Origin: Closterium sp. Naga37s-1
Lineage: Eukaryota; Streptophyta; Zygnematophyceae; Desmidiales; Closteriaceae
DNA: 64,000 nt
Assembly (NCBI GenBank): GCA_947471745.1
Contig: CANJKZ010000724.1
Coordinates: 62,001 to 126,000, forward strand
Direction: 5' to 3'
Every line of letters starts with the position of its first letter. Position 1 is the stretch's first letter. The notes beneath the pieces are model-generated. The model had not been told where the DNA came from, made no database searches, and worked only from the letters and a program-made list of their open reading frames with translations. The translations under genes were made by a program, and so were the position numbers. Shown here one piece after another: positions 29,601 through 42,600 of the stretch.

Positions 29601-32600
29601 ACATATTCTAGGTACCAACCATATGGGTAAGTAACGCACTTACCTTCGGTACCAACCATATGGGTAAGTAGCACTTACTCTCGGTACCAACCATATGGGT
29701 AACTAACGTACTTACTCTCGGTACTAACCATATCGGTAAGTAACGCAATTACTCTCGGTACCAACCATATGGGTAAGTAACACACTTACTCTCGGTACCA
29801 ACCATATGGGCAGGAAACCCGCTTACTCTCGGTACCAACCATATGGGTAAGTAACGCACTTACTTTTGGTACTAACCATATGGGGAAGTAACACACTTAT
29901 TATTGGTACCATCCATATGAGAACGTATCGCACTTACTCTTGGTCCCAATCATATGGGTAAAAAGCGCACTTACCCATCCATATGGGTAAGCAACGCTCT
30001 TACTCTCAGTAGGTAAGTAACGCACTTACTCTCGGTACTGACCATATGGGTAAATAACGCTCTTACTCTCGGTACCAACCATATGCGTAAGTATCATACT
30101 CATCCTTTGTACCAACCATATCGGTAAGTAACGCACTTACTCTAGGTACCAACCATATGGGTAAGTAACGCACTTACTCTCGGTATCAACCATATGGGTA
30201 AGTAATGCACTTACTCTCGGTACCAACCATATGGGTAAGTAACGCACTTACTCTCGGTACCAACCATATGGGTAAGTAACGCACTTACTCTCAATACAAA
30301 CCATATGGCTAAGTAACGCACTTACTCTGGGTACCGACCACATGGGTAAGTAACGCACTTACTCTCGGTACCAACCATATGGAGAAGTAACGCACTTACT
30401 CTCGGTACCAACCATATGGGTAAGAAATGTACCTACTCTTGGTACCAACCATATGGGTAAGTAACGCACTTTATCTGGGTACCGACCACATGGGTAAGTA
30501 ACGCACTTACTCTCGGTACCAACCATATGGATAAGTAACGCACTTACTCTCGGTACCAACCATATGGGTAAGTAACGTACCTACTCTTGGTACCAACCAT
30601 ATGGGTAAGTAACGCACTTACTCTTCATACCAACCATATGGGTAAGTAACGCACTTACTACTGGTACCAACCGTATGGGTAAGTAACGCACTTACTCTCG
30701 GTACCAACCTTATGGGTAAGTAACGCACATATTATTGGTACCATCCATATGGGAACGTAACGCACTTACTCTTGGTCCCAATCATATGGGTCAAAAGCGC
30801 ACTTAACCATCCATATGGGTACGTATCGCACATACCAACCATATGGGTAAGTAACGCACTTACTCTCGGTACCAACCCTATGGGTAAGTAACGCACGTAC
30901 TCTCGGTACCAACCAAAGGGGTAAGTAACGTACATACTCTTTGTACCAACCATATGGGTAAGCAACGCACTTACTCTTGGTACCAACCATATGGGTAAGT
31001 AACGCACTTACTCGCGGTACCAACCATATGGGTAAGTAACGCACTTACTCTTGGTACCAACCATATGGGTAAGTAACGCACTTACTCTCGGTACCAACCC
31101 TATGGCTAAGTATCGCACTTACTCGCGGTACCAACCATATGGGTAAGTAAGGCACTTACTCTCGGTACCAACCATATGGGTAAGTAACGTACTTACTCTT
31201 GGTACCAACCATATGGGTAAGTAACGCACTTACTCTTCATACCAACCATATGGGTAAGTAACGCACTTACTCTTGGTACCAACCATATGGGTAAGTAACG
31301 CACATATTTTTGGTACCAACTATATGGGTAAGTATCGCACATATTCTTGATACCAACCATATGGGTAAGTAACGCACTTACTCTCGGTACCAACCTTATG
31401 GGTAAGTAACGCACTTACTCTCGGTACCAACCATATGGGTAAGTAACCTATTACTCCCGGTACGAACCATATGGGTAAGTAACGTACTTACTCTCCGTAC
31501 CAATCATATGGGTAAGTAACGCAGTTATTCTTCATACCAACCATATGGGTAACTAACGCACTTATTCTAGGTACCAACCATATGGGTAAGTAACGCACTT
31601 ACTCTGGGTACCAACCATATGGGTAAGTATCGCACATATTCTTGGTACGAACCATATGGGTAAGTAACGCACTTACTCTCGGTACCAACCATATGGGAAC
31701 GTAACGCACTTAATCTCGGTACCAACCATATGGGTAAGTATCGCACATTTGTTTGGTACCAACCATATGTGGACGTAATGCACTTAACCTCGGTACCAAC
31801 CATATGGGAAAGTTATGCACTTACACTTGGTACCAACCGTATGGGTAAGTATCGGACATATTCTTGGTACCAACCATATGGGTAAGCAACGCAATTACTC
31901 TCGGTACCAACCATATGGGTAAGTAACGCATTTACTCTCGGTACCAACCATATGGGTAAGTAACTGACTTACTCTCGGTACCATCCATATCGGTAAGTAA
32001 CGCATTTACTCTCGGTACCAACCATATGGGTAAGTAACGCACTTACTCTCGGTACCAACCATATGGGAACGTAACGCACTTAATCTCGGTACCAACCATA
32101 TGGGTAAGTATCGCACATTTGTTTGGTACCAACCATATGTGGACGTAATGCACTTAACCTCGGTACCAACCATATGGGAAAGTTATGCACTTACACTTGG
32201 TACCAACCGTATGGGTAAGTATCGGACATATTCTTGGTACCAACCATATGGGTAAGCAACGCAATTACTCTCGGTACCAACCATATGGGTAAGTAACGCA
32301 TTTACTCTCGGTACCAACCATATGGGTAAGTAACTGACTTACTCTCGGTACCATCCATATCGGTAAGTAACGCATTTACTCTCGGTACCAACCATATGGG
32401 TAAGTAACGCACTTACTCTCGGTACCAACCATATGGGTAAGTAACGCACTGACTCTTGGTACCAACCATATGGGGAAGTAACACCCTTATTATTGGTACC
32501 ATCCATATGGGAACGTAACGCAGTTACTCTTGGTCCCAATCATATGGGGAAGTAATGCACTTACTCTCTGTACCAACCATATGGGTAAATATCGCACATA

Positions 32601-34600
32601 TACTTGGTACCAACCATATGGGTAAGTAACGTACTTACTCTCGGTACCAACCATATGGGTAAGTAACGCACTTACTCTCGGTACCAACCATATGGGTAAG
32701 TAACGCACTTACTATCGGTACCCCCCGTATGGGTAACTAACGCACTTACTCTCGGTACCAACCATATGGCTAAGTAACGCACTTACTCTTGGTACAAACC
32801 ATATGGGTAAGTAACGTACTTACTCTCGGTACCAACCATATGGGTAAGTAACGCACTTACTCTCGGTACCAACCATATGGGTAAGTAACGCACTTCCTCT
32901 CGGTACCAACCATATGGGTAAGTAACGCATTTACTCTCGGTACCAACCATATGGGTAAGTAACGCACTTCCTCTCGGTACCAACCATATGGGTAAGTAAC
33001 GCACTTACTCTTGGTACCAACCATATGGGGAAGTAACACCCTTATTATTGGTACCATCCATATGGAAACGTAACTCAGTTACTCTTGGTCCCAATCATAT
33101 GGGGAAGTAATGCACTTACTCTTGGTACCAACCATATGGGTAAATATCGCACAAATACTTGGTCCCAACCATATGGGTAAGTATCGCACATACTCTCGGT
33201 ACCAACCATATGGGTAGGTAACAAACTTACTCTTGGTACCAACCATATGGGGAAGTAACACAATTATTATTGGTACCATCCATATGGGAACTTTACACAC
33301 TTACTCTTGGTCCCAATCATATGGATAAAAAGCGCACTTACTTGGACCATCCATATGGGTAAGTAACGCTCTTACTCTCAGTAGGTAAGTAACGCACTTA
33401 CTCTCGGTACCAACCATATGGGTAAATAACGCACTTACTCTCGGTACCAACCATATGGGTAAGTAACGCACTTACTCTCGGTACCAACCATATGGGTAGG
33501 TAACAAACTTACTCATGGTACCAACCATATGGGGAAGTAACACAATTATTATTGGTACCATCCATATGGGAACTTTACACACTTACTCTTGGTCCCAATC
33601 ATATGGATAAAAAGCGCACTTACTTGGACCATCCATATGGGTAAGTAACGCTCTTAGTCTCAGTAGGTAAGTAACGCACTTACTCTCGGTACCAACCATA
33701 TGGGTAAATAACGCACTTACTCTCGGTACCAACCATATGTGTAAGTATCGCACTCATCCTTTGTACCAACAATGGTTGTAAGTAACTCACTTATTCTCAG
33801 TACCAACCATATGGTTAAGTAACGCACTTACTCTCGGTACCAACCATACGGGTAAGTAACGCACTTACTCTTAGTACCAATCATATGGGTTAGTAACGCA
33901 CCTACTCTCGGTACCAACCATATGGGTAAGTAACTCACTTACTCTCGGTAGCAACCATATCGGTAAGTAACGTACTTACTCTCGGTACCAACCATATGGG
34001 TAAGTAACGCATTTACTCTCGGTACCAATCATATGGGTAAGTAACGTACTTACTCTCGGTACCAACCATATGGGTAAGTAACGCACTTACTTTCGGTACC
34101 CCCCGTATGGGTAAGTAACGTACTTACTCTCGGTACCAACCATATCGGTAAGTAACGCACTTACTCTCGGTACCAACCATGTGGGCAGGAAACCCGCTTA
34201 CTCTCGGTACCAACCATATGAGTAAGTAACGCACTTACTCTCGGTACCAACCATATGCTTAAGTAACGCAGTTACTCTCGATATCAACCATATGGGTAAG
34301 TAACGCACTTATTCTTGGTACCAACCATATAGGTAAGTATCACACATATTCTAGGTACCAACCATATGGGTAAGTAACGCACTTACCTTCGGTACCAACC
34401 ATATGGGTAAGTAGCACTTACTCTTGGTACCAACCATATGGGTAACTAACGTACTTACTCTCGGTACTAACCATATCGGTAAGTAACGCACTTACTCTCG
34501 GTACCAACCATATGGGTAAGTAACACACTTACTCTCGGTACCAACCATATGGGCAGGAAACCCGCTTACTCTCGGTACCAACCATATGCTTAAGTAACGC
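26640..34600. repeat. Overlapping duplications with 4.3-4.8-kb offset
   Basis: Blocks near 26.9-27.7 kb recur at 31.2-31.98 kb (offset 4,276-4,281 bp). Blocks at 27.8-28.5 kb recur at 32.3-33.06 kb (offset 4,572 bp). The unusual tract with ACAATGGTTGTAAGTAAC at ~28990 recurs at ~33770, and the GTGGGCAGG unit at ~29401 recurs at ~34181 (offset about 4,780 bp). The stepwise growth of the offset shows that copy 2 gained small internal duplications after the main event. One is a 370-bp repeat at 31681-32420 and another is a marker block repeated at 33240 and 33522. Confidence 0.8.
31681..32420. repeat. Local 370-bp (10-unit) tandem duplication
   Basis: The run that begins with GGTACCAACCATATGGGAAC at 31681 starts again at 32051, exactly 370 bp (10 x 37) later. 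The intervening variants are the same: TCGCACATTTG, ATGTGGACG, AAGTTATGC and the ACTGACTTAC unit. The two copies are almost identical, so the event looks recent. It accounts for part of the change in offset between the surrounding larger duplicates. Confidence 0.88.
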
Positions 34601-35480
34601 ACTTACTCTCGATACCAACCATATGGGTAAGTAACGCACTTACTCTTGGTACCAACCATATGGCTAAGTAACGCACATACTCTTGGTACCAACCATATGG
34701 GTAAGTAACGTACTTACTATCGGTACCAACAATATATAGGTAAGTAACGCACTTCCTCTCGGTACCAACCATATGGGTATGTAACGTACTTACTCTTGAT
34801 ACCAACCATATGGGGAAGTAACACACTAATTATTGGTACCATTCATATGGGAACGTAACGCACTTACTCTTCGTCCCAATCATATGGGTAAAAAGCGCAC
34901 TTACCCATCCATATGGGTAAGTAACACTCTTACTCTTAGTAGGTAAGTAACGCACTTACTCTCGGTACCAACCATATGGATAAATAACGAACTTAATCTC
35001 GGTACCAACCATATGTGTAAGTATCGCACTCATCCTTTGTACCAACCATATCGGTAAGTAACGCACTTACTCTCGGTACCAACCTTATGGGTAAGTAACG
35101 CACTTACTCTCGGTACCAACCATATGGATAAGTAACGCACTTACTCTCGGTACCAACCATATGGGTAAGTAACGCACTTACTCTCGGTACCAACCATATA
35201 GAAAAGTAACGCACTTACTCTTGGAACCAACCATATGGGTAAGTAACACACTCACTCTAGGTACCAACCATATGGGTAAGTAACGCACTTACTCTCGGTA
35301 CCAACCATAAGGGTAAGTAACGCACTTACTCTCGGTACCAACCATAGGCTAAGTAACGCACTTACTCTCGGTACCAACCATATGGGTAAGTAACGCACTT
35401 ACTCTCGGTACCAACCATATGGGTAAGTAACGCACTTCCTCTCGGTACCAACCATATGGATAAGTAACGCACTTACTCTT

Positions 35481-35651
35481 GGTACCAACCATATGGGGAA
35501 GTAACACACTAATTATTGGTACCATCCATATGGGAACGTAACGCACTTACTCTTGGTCCCAATCATATGGGTAAAAAGCGCACTTACTCGGACCATCCAT
35601 ATGGGTAAGTAACGCTCTTACTCTCAGTAGGTTAGTAACGCACTTACTCTC
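35481..35651. repeat. Type example of the five-unit marker block (171 bp)
   Basis: The block is five consecutive abnormal units of 37, 37, 35, 37 and 25 bp. The first has GGGGAAGTAAC and AATTATT. The second has CATCCATATGGGAACG. The third starts GGTCCC and has GTAAAAAGCGC. The fourth starts GGACCATCC. The fifth is truncated to GTAGGTTAGTAACG (elsewhere GTAGGTAAG) and lacks the 12-bp CCAACCATATGG part. The order is kept at every occurrence in domain III, so the block was spread as a piece. A four-unit remnant lies at 49298-49415, where it is cut by the outer retrotransposon. Confidence 0.85.
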
Positions 35652-35929
35652 GGTACCAACCATATCGTTAAGTAACGCACTTACTCTTGGCACCAACCAT
35701 CAGGTTAAGTAACGCACTTACTCTTAGTACCAACCATATGGGTAAGTAACGCACTTACTCTTCATACCAACCATATGGGTAAGTAACGCACGTACCCTTG
35801 GTACCAACCATATGGGGAAGTAATGCACTTACTCTGGGTACCAACCATATGGGGAAGTAATGCACTTACTCTTGGTACCAACCATATGGGTAAGTATCGC
35901 ACATATTCCTGGTACCAAACATATGGGTA

Positions 35930-38900
35930 AGTAATGCACTTACTCTCGGTACCAACCATATGGGTAAGTAACGCACTTACTCACGGTACCAACCATATGG
36001 ATAGTAACGCACTTACTCTCGGTACCAACCATATCGCTAAGTAACGCACTTACTCTCAGTACCAACCATATGCGTAAGTAACACACTTACTCTCGGTACC
36101 AACCATATGGGTAAGTAACGCACTTACTTTTGGTACTAACCATATGGGGAAGTAACACACTTATTATTGGTACCATCCATATGAGAACGTATCGCACTTA
36201 CTCTTGGTCCCAATCATATGGGTAAAAAGCGCACTTACCTATCCATATGGGTAAGCAACGCTCTTACTCTCAGTAGGTAAGTAACGCACTTACTCTCGGT
36301 ACTGACCATATGGGTAAATAACGCTCTTACTCTCGGTACCAACCATATGTGTAAGTATCACACTCATCCGTTGTACCAACCATATCGGTAAGTAACGCAC
36401 TTACTCTAGGTACCAACCATATGGGTAAGTAACGCACTTACTCTCGGTATCAACCATATGGGTAAGTAATGCACTTACTCTCGGTACCAACCATATGGGT
36501 AAATAACGCACTTACTCTCGGTACCAACCATATGGGTAAGTAACGCACTTACTCTCGGTACCAACCATATGGGTAAGTAACGCACTTACTCTCAATACAA
36601 ACCATATGGCTAAGTAACGCACTTACTCTGGGTACCGACCACATGGGTAAGTAACGCACTTACTCTCGGTACCAACCATATGGATAAGTAACGCACTTAC
36701 TCTCGGTACCAACCATATGGGTAAGAAACGTACCTACTCTTGGTACCAACCATATGGGTAAGTAACGCACTTACTCTTCATACCAACCATATGGGTAAGT
36801 AACGCACTTACTACTGGTACCAACCGTATGGGTAAGTAACGCACTTACTCTTGGTACCAACCTTATGGGTAAGTAACGCACTTATTATTGGTACCATCCA
36901 TATGGGAACGTAACGCACTTACTCTTGGTCCCAATCATATGGGTCAAAAGCGCACTTACCCATCCATATGGGTACGTATCGCACATACCAACCATATGGG
37001 TAAGTAACGCACTTACTCTCGGTACCAACCCTATGGGTAAGTAACGCACGTACTCTCGGTACCAACCATAGGGGTAAGTAACGTACATACTCTTTGTACC
37101 AACCATATGGGTAAGCAACGCACTTACTCTTGGTACCAACCATATGGGTAAGTAACGCACTTACTCGCGGTACCAACCATATGGGTAAGTAACGCACTTA
37201 TTCTTGGTACCAACCATATGGGTAAGTAACGCACTTACTCTCGGTACCAACCCTATGGCTAAGTATCGCACTTACTCGCGGTACCAACCATATGGGTAAG
37301 TAAGGCACTTACTCTCGGTACCAACCATATGGGTAAGTAACGTACTTACTCTTGGTACCAACCATATGGGTAAGTAACGCACTTACTCTTCATACCAACC
37401 ATATGGGTAAGTAACGCACTTACTCTTGGTACCAACCATATGGGTAAGTAACGCACATATTTTTGGTACCAACCATATGGGTAAGTATCGCACATATTCT
37501 TGATACCAACCATATGGGTAAGTAACGTACCTACTCTTGGTACCAACCATATGGATAAGTAACGCACTTACTCTTGGTACCAACCATATGGGTAAGTAAC
37601 GCACTTACTCTCGGTACCAACCCTATGGCTAAGTATCGCACTTACTCGCGGTACCAACCATATGGGTAAGTAAGGCACTTACTCTCGGTACCAACCATAT
37701 GGGTAAGTAACGTACTTACTCTTGGTACCAACCATATGGGTAAGTAACGCACTTACTCTTCATACCAACCATATGGGTAAGTAACGCACTTACTCTTGGT
37801 ACCAACCATATGGGTAAGTAACGCACATATTTTTGGTACCAACCATATGGGTAAGTATCGCACATATTCTTGATACCAACCATATGGGTAAGTAATGCAC
37901 TTACTCTCGGTACCAACCATATGGGTAAGTAACGCACTTACTCACGGTACCAACCATATGGATAGTAACGCACTTACTCTCGGTACCAACCATATCGCTA
38001 AGTAACGCACTTACTCTCAGTACCAACCATATGCGTAAGTAACACACTTACTCTCGGTACCAACCATATGGGTAAGTAACGCACTTACTTTTGGTACTAA
38101 CCATATGGGGAAGTAACACACTTATTATTGGTACCATCCATATGAGAACGTATCGCACTTACTCTTGGTCCCAATCATATGGGTAAAAAGCGTACTTACC
38201 CATCCATATGGGTAAGCAACGCTCTTACTCTCAGTAGGTAAGTAACGCACTTACTCTCGGTACTGACCATATGGGTAAATAACGCTCTTACTCTCGGTAC
38301 CAACCATATGTGTAAGTATCACACTCATCCTTTGTACCAACCATATCGGTAAGTAACGCACTTACTCTAGGTACCAACCATATGGGTAAGTAACGCACTT
38401 ACTCTCGGTATCAACCATATGGGTAAGTAATGCACTTACTCTCGGTACCAACCATATGGGTAAATAACGCACTTACTCTCGGTACCAACCATATGGGTAA
38501 GTAACGCACTTACTCTCGGTACCAACCATATGGATAAGTAACGCACTTACTCTCGGTACCAACCATATGGGTAAGTAACGTACCTACTCTTGGTACCAAC
38601 CATATGGGTAAGTAACGCACTTACTCTTCATACCAACCATATGGGTAAGTAACGCACTTACTACTGGTACCAACCGTATGGGTAAGTAACGCACTTACTC
38701 TCGGTACCAACCTTATGGGTAAGTAACGCACTTATTATTGGTACCATCCATATGGGAACGTAACGCACTTACTCTTGGTCCCAATCATATGGGTCAAAAG
38801 CGCACTTACCCATCCATATGGGTACGTATCGCACATACCAACCATATGGGTAAGTAACGCACTTACTCTCGGTACCAACCCTATGGGTAAGTAACGCACG

Positions 38901-41900
38901 TACTCTCGGTACCAACCATAGGGGTAAGTAACGTACATACTCTTTGTACCAACCATATGGGTAAGCAACGCACTTACTCTTGGTACCAACCATATGGGTA
39001 AGTAACGCACTTACTCGCGGTACCAACCATATGGGTAAGTAACGCACTTACTCTTGGTACCAACCATATGGGTAAGTAACGCACTTACTCTCGGTACCAA
39101 CCCTATGGCTAAGTATCGCACTTACTCGCGGTACCAACCATATGGGTAAGTAAGGCACTTACTCTCGGTACCAACCATATGGGTAAGTAACGTACTTACT
39201 CTTGGTACCAACCATATGGGTAAGTAATGCACTTACTCTTCATACCAACCATATGGGTAAGTAACGCACTTACTCTTGGTACCAACCATATGGGTAAGTA
39301 ACGCACATATTTTTGGTACCAACCATATGGGTAAGTATCGCACATATTCTTGATACCAACCATATGGGTAAGTAACGCACTTACTCTCGGTACCAACCTT
39401 ATGGGTAAGTAACGCACTTACTCTCGGTACCAACCATATGGGTAAGTAACGCACTTACTCTTGGTACCAACCATATGGGTAAGTAACGCACTTACTCTCG
39501 GTACCAACCCTATGGCTAAGTATCGCACTTACTCGCGGTACCAACCATATGGGTAAGTAAGGCACTTACTCTCGGTACCAACCATATGGGTAAGTAACGT
39601 ACTTACTCTTGGTACCAACCATATGGGTAAGTAACGCACTTACTCTTCATACCAACCATATGGGTAAGTAACGCACTTACTCTTGGTACCAACCATATGG
39701 GTAAGTAACGCACATATTTTTGGTACCAACCATATGGGTAAGTATCGCACATATTCTTGATACCAACCATATGGGTAAGTAACGCACTTACTCTCGGTAC
39801 CAACCTTATGGGTAAGTAACGCACTTACTCTCGGTACCAACCATATGGGTAAGTAAACTATTACTCCCGGTACCAACCATATGGGTAAGTAACCTATTAC
39901 TCTCGGTACCAATCATATGGGTAAGTAACGCACTTATTCTAGGTACCAACCATATGGGTAACTAACGCACTTATTCTAGGTACCAACCATATGGGTAAGT
40001 AACGCACTTACTCGCGGTACCAACCATATGGGTAAGTAACGCACGTACTCTGGGTACCAACCATATGGGTAAGTATCGCACATATTCTTGGTACGAACCA
40101 TATGGGTAAGTAACGCACTTACTCTCGGTACCAACCATATGGGAACGTAACGCACTTAATCCCGGTACCAACCATATGGGTAAGTATCGCACATTTGTTT
40201 GGTACCAACCATATGTGGACGTAATGCACTTAACCTCGGTACCAACCATATGGGGAAGTAACACACTTATTATTGGTACCATCCATATGGGAACGTAACG
40301 CACTTACTTTTGGTCCCAATCATATGGGTAAAAAGCGCACTTACTCGGACCATCCATATGGGTAAGAAACGCTCTTACTCTCAGTAGGTTAGTAACGCAC
40401 TTACTCTCGGTACCAACCATATGGTTAAGTAACGCACTTACTCTCGGCACCAACCATACGGGTAAGTAACGCACTTACTCTTAGTACCAACCATATGGGT
40501 AAGTAACGCACGTACCCTTGGTACCAACCATATGGGGAAGTAATGCACTTACTCTTGGTACCAACCATATGGGTAAGTATCGCACATATTCCTGGTACCA
40601 ACCATATGGGTAAGTAATGCACTTACTCTCGGTACCAACCATATGGATAGTAACGCACTTACTCACGGTACCAACCATATCGCTAAGTAACGCACCTACT
40701 CTCAGTACCAACCATATGCGTAAGTAACGCACTTACTCTCGGTACCAACCATATGGGTAAGTAACGCACTTACTCTTAATACTAACCATATGGGGAAGTA
40801 ACACACTTATTATTGGTACTCTTGGTCCCAATCATATGTGTAAAAAACGCACTTACCCATCCATATGGTTAAGTAACGCACTTACTCTCGGTACTGACCA
40901 TATGGGTAAATAACGCTCTTACTCTCGGTACCAACTATATGTGTAAGTATCGCACTCATCCTTTGTACCAACCATATGGGTAAATAACGCACTTACTCTC
41001 GGTACCAACCATATGGGTAAGTAACGCACTTACTCTCGGTACAAACCATATGGCTAAGTAACGCACTTACTCTGGGTACCGACCATATGGGTAAGTAACG
41101 CACTTACTCTCGGTACCAACCATATGGGTAAGTAACGCACTTACTCTCGGTACCAACCATATGGGTAAGTAACGTAGCTACTCTTGGTACCAACCATATG
41201 GGTAAGTAACGCACTTACTCTTCATACCAACCATATGGGTAAGTAACGCACTTACTACTGGTACCAACCGTATGGGTAAGTAACGCACTTACTCTCGGTA
41301 CCAACCTTATGGGTAAGTAACGCACTTATTATTGGTACCATCCATATGGGAACGTAACGCACTTACTCTTGGTCCCAATCATATGGGTCAAAAGCGCACT
41401 TACCCATCCATATGGGTACGTATCGCACATATTCTTGGTACCAACCATATGGGTAAGTAACGCACTTACTCTCGGTAACAACCCTATGGGTAAGTAACGC
41501 ACTTACTCTCGGTACCAACCATAGGGGAAAGTAACGTACATACTCTTGGTACCAACCATATGGGTAAGCAACGCACTTACTCTTGGTACCAACCATATGG
41601 GTAAGTAACGCACTTACTACTGGTACCAACCGTATGGGTAAGTAACGCACTTACTACTGGTACCAACCATATGGGTAAGTAACGCACTTACTCGCGGTAC
41701 CAACCATATGGGTAAGTAACGCACTTACTCTTGGTACCAACCATACGGGTAAGTAACGCACTTACTCTCGGTACCAACCCTATGGCTAAGTAACGCACTT
41801 ACTCGCGGTACCAACCATATGGGTAAGTAAGGCACTTACTCTCGGTACCAACCATATGGGTATGTAACGTACTTACTCTTGGTACCAACCATATGGGTAA

Positions 41901-42000
41901 GTAACACACTTGCTCTTCATACCAACCATATGGGTAAGTAACGCACATATTTTTAGTAGCAACCATATGGGTAAGTATCACACATATTCTTGATACCGCC
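35930..42000. repeat. Higher-order repeat, period 1,961/1,850 bp, two full copies and a partial third
   Basis: Copy 1 starts near 35930 and copy 2 near 37890. The offset is 1,961 bp at the left (CTCACGG followed by GGATAGTAACG, then TCGCTAAG) and 1,850 bp after copy 2 loses three units (111 bp; the TCAATAC and CGACCACATGG units near 36590-36650). A partial third copy covers about 40620-42000. Related older sequence lies at about 29840-30990 (offset ~6.15 kb from 36885). Inside it, a 370-bp repeat (CCCTATGGCT at 37251 and 37621) and a 407-bp, 11-unit repeat (39101 and 39508) are nested. Confidence 0.82.
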
Positions 42001-42600
42001 CATAGGGGTAAGTAACGCACTTACTCTCGGTACCAACCATATGGGTAACTAACCTATTATTCCCGGTACGAACCATATGGGTAAGTAACGTACTTACTCT
42101 CGGTACCAATCATATGGGTAAGTAACGCAGTTACTCTTCATACCAACCATATGGGTAAGTAACGCACTTACTCAGGGTACCAACCATATGGTTAAGTAAC
42201 GCACTTACACTCATACCAACCATATGGTTAAGTAACGCACTTACTCTCCATACCAACCATATGGGTAAGTAACGCACATACTCTCGGTACCAACCATATC
42301 GGTAAGTAACGCACTTACTCTCGGTACCAACCATATGGCTAAGTAACGGACTTACTGTGGGTACCAACTATATGGGTAAGTAACGCGCTTACTCTTGGTA
42401 CCAACCATATAGGTAAGTATCGCACATATTCTTGATACCAACCATATAGGTAAGTAACGCACTTACCTTCGGTACCAACCATATGGGTAAGTAGCACTTA
42501 CTCTCGGTACCAACCATATCGGTAAGTAACGCACATACTCTCGATACCAACCATATGGGTAAGTAACGCACTTACTCGCGGTACCAACCATATGGGTAAG

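Larger units (their letters stand above)
25871..42600. repeat. Array domain III: satellite with frequent GGTCCCAATC / AAAAAGCGC marker blocks
   Basis: The domain is distinguished by repeated occurrence of a five-unit marker block containing GGTCCCAATC and GTAAAAAGCGCAC, plus units with ACCTTATGG, ACCCTATGGC, CTCGCGGTACC and CCCCCCGTATGG. These are rare or absent in domain I. Copies of the block lie near 26590, 28830, 29958, 33325, 33610, 34893, 35573, 36230, 38185 and 40337. Several duplications of different sizes overlap here. The boundaries are approximate. No gene is visible. Confidence 0.75.
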
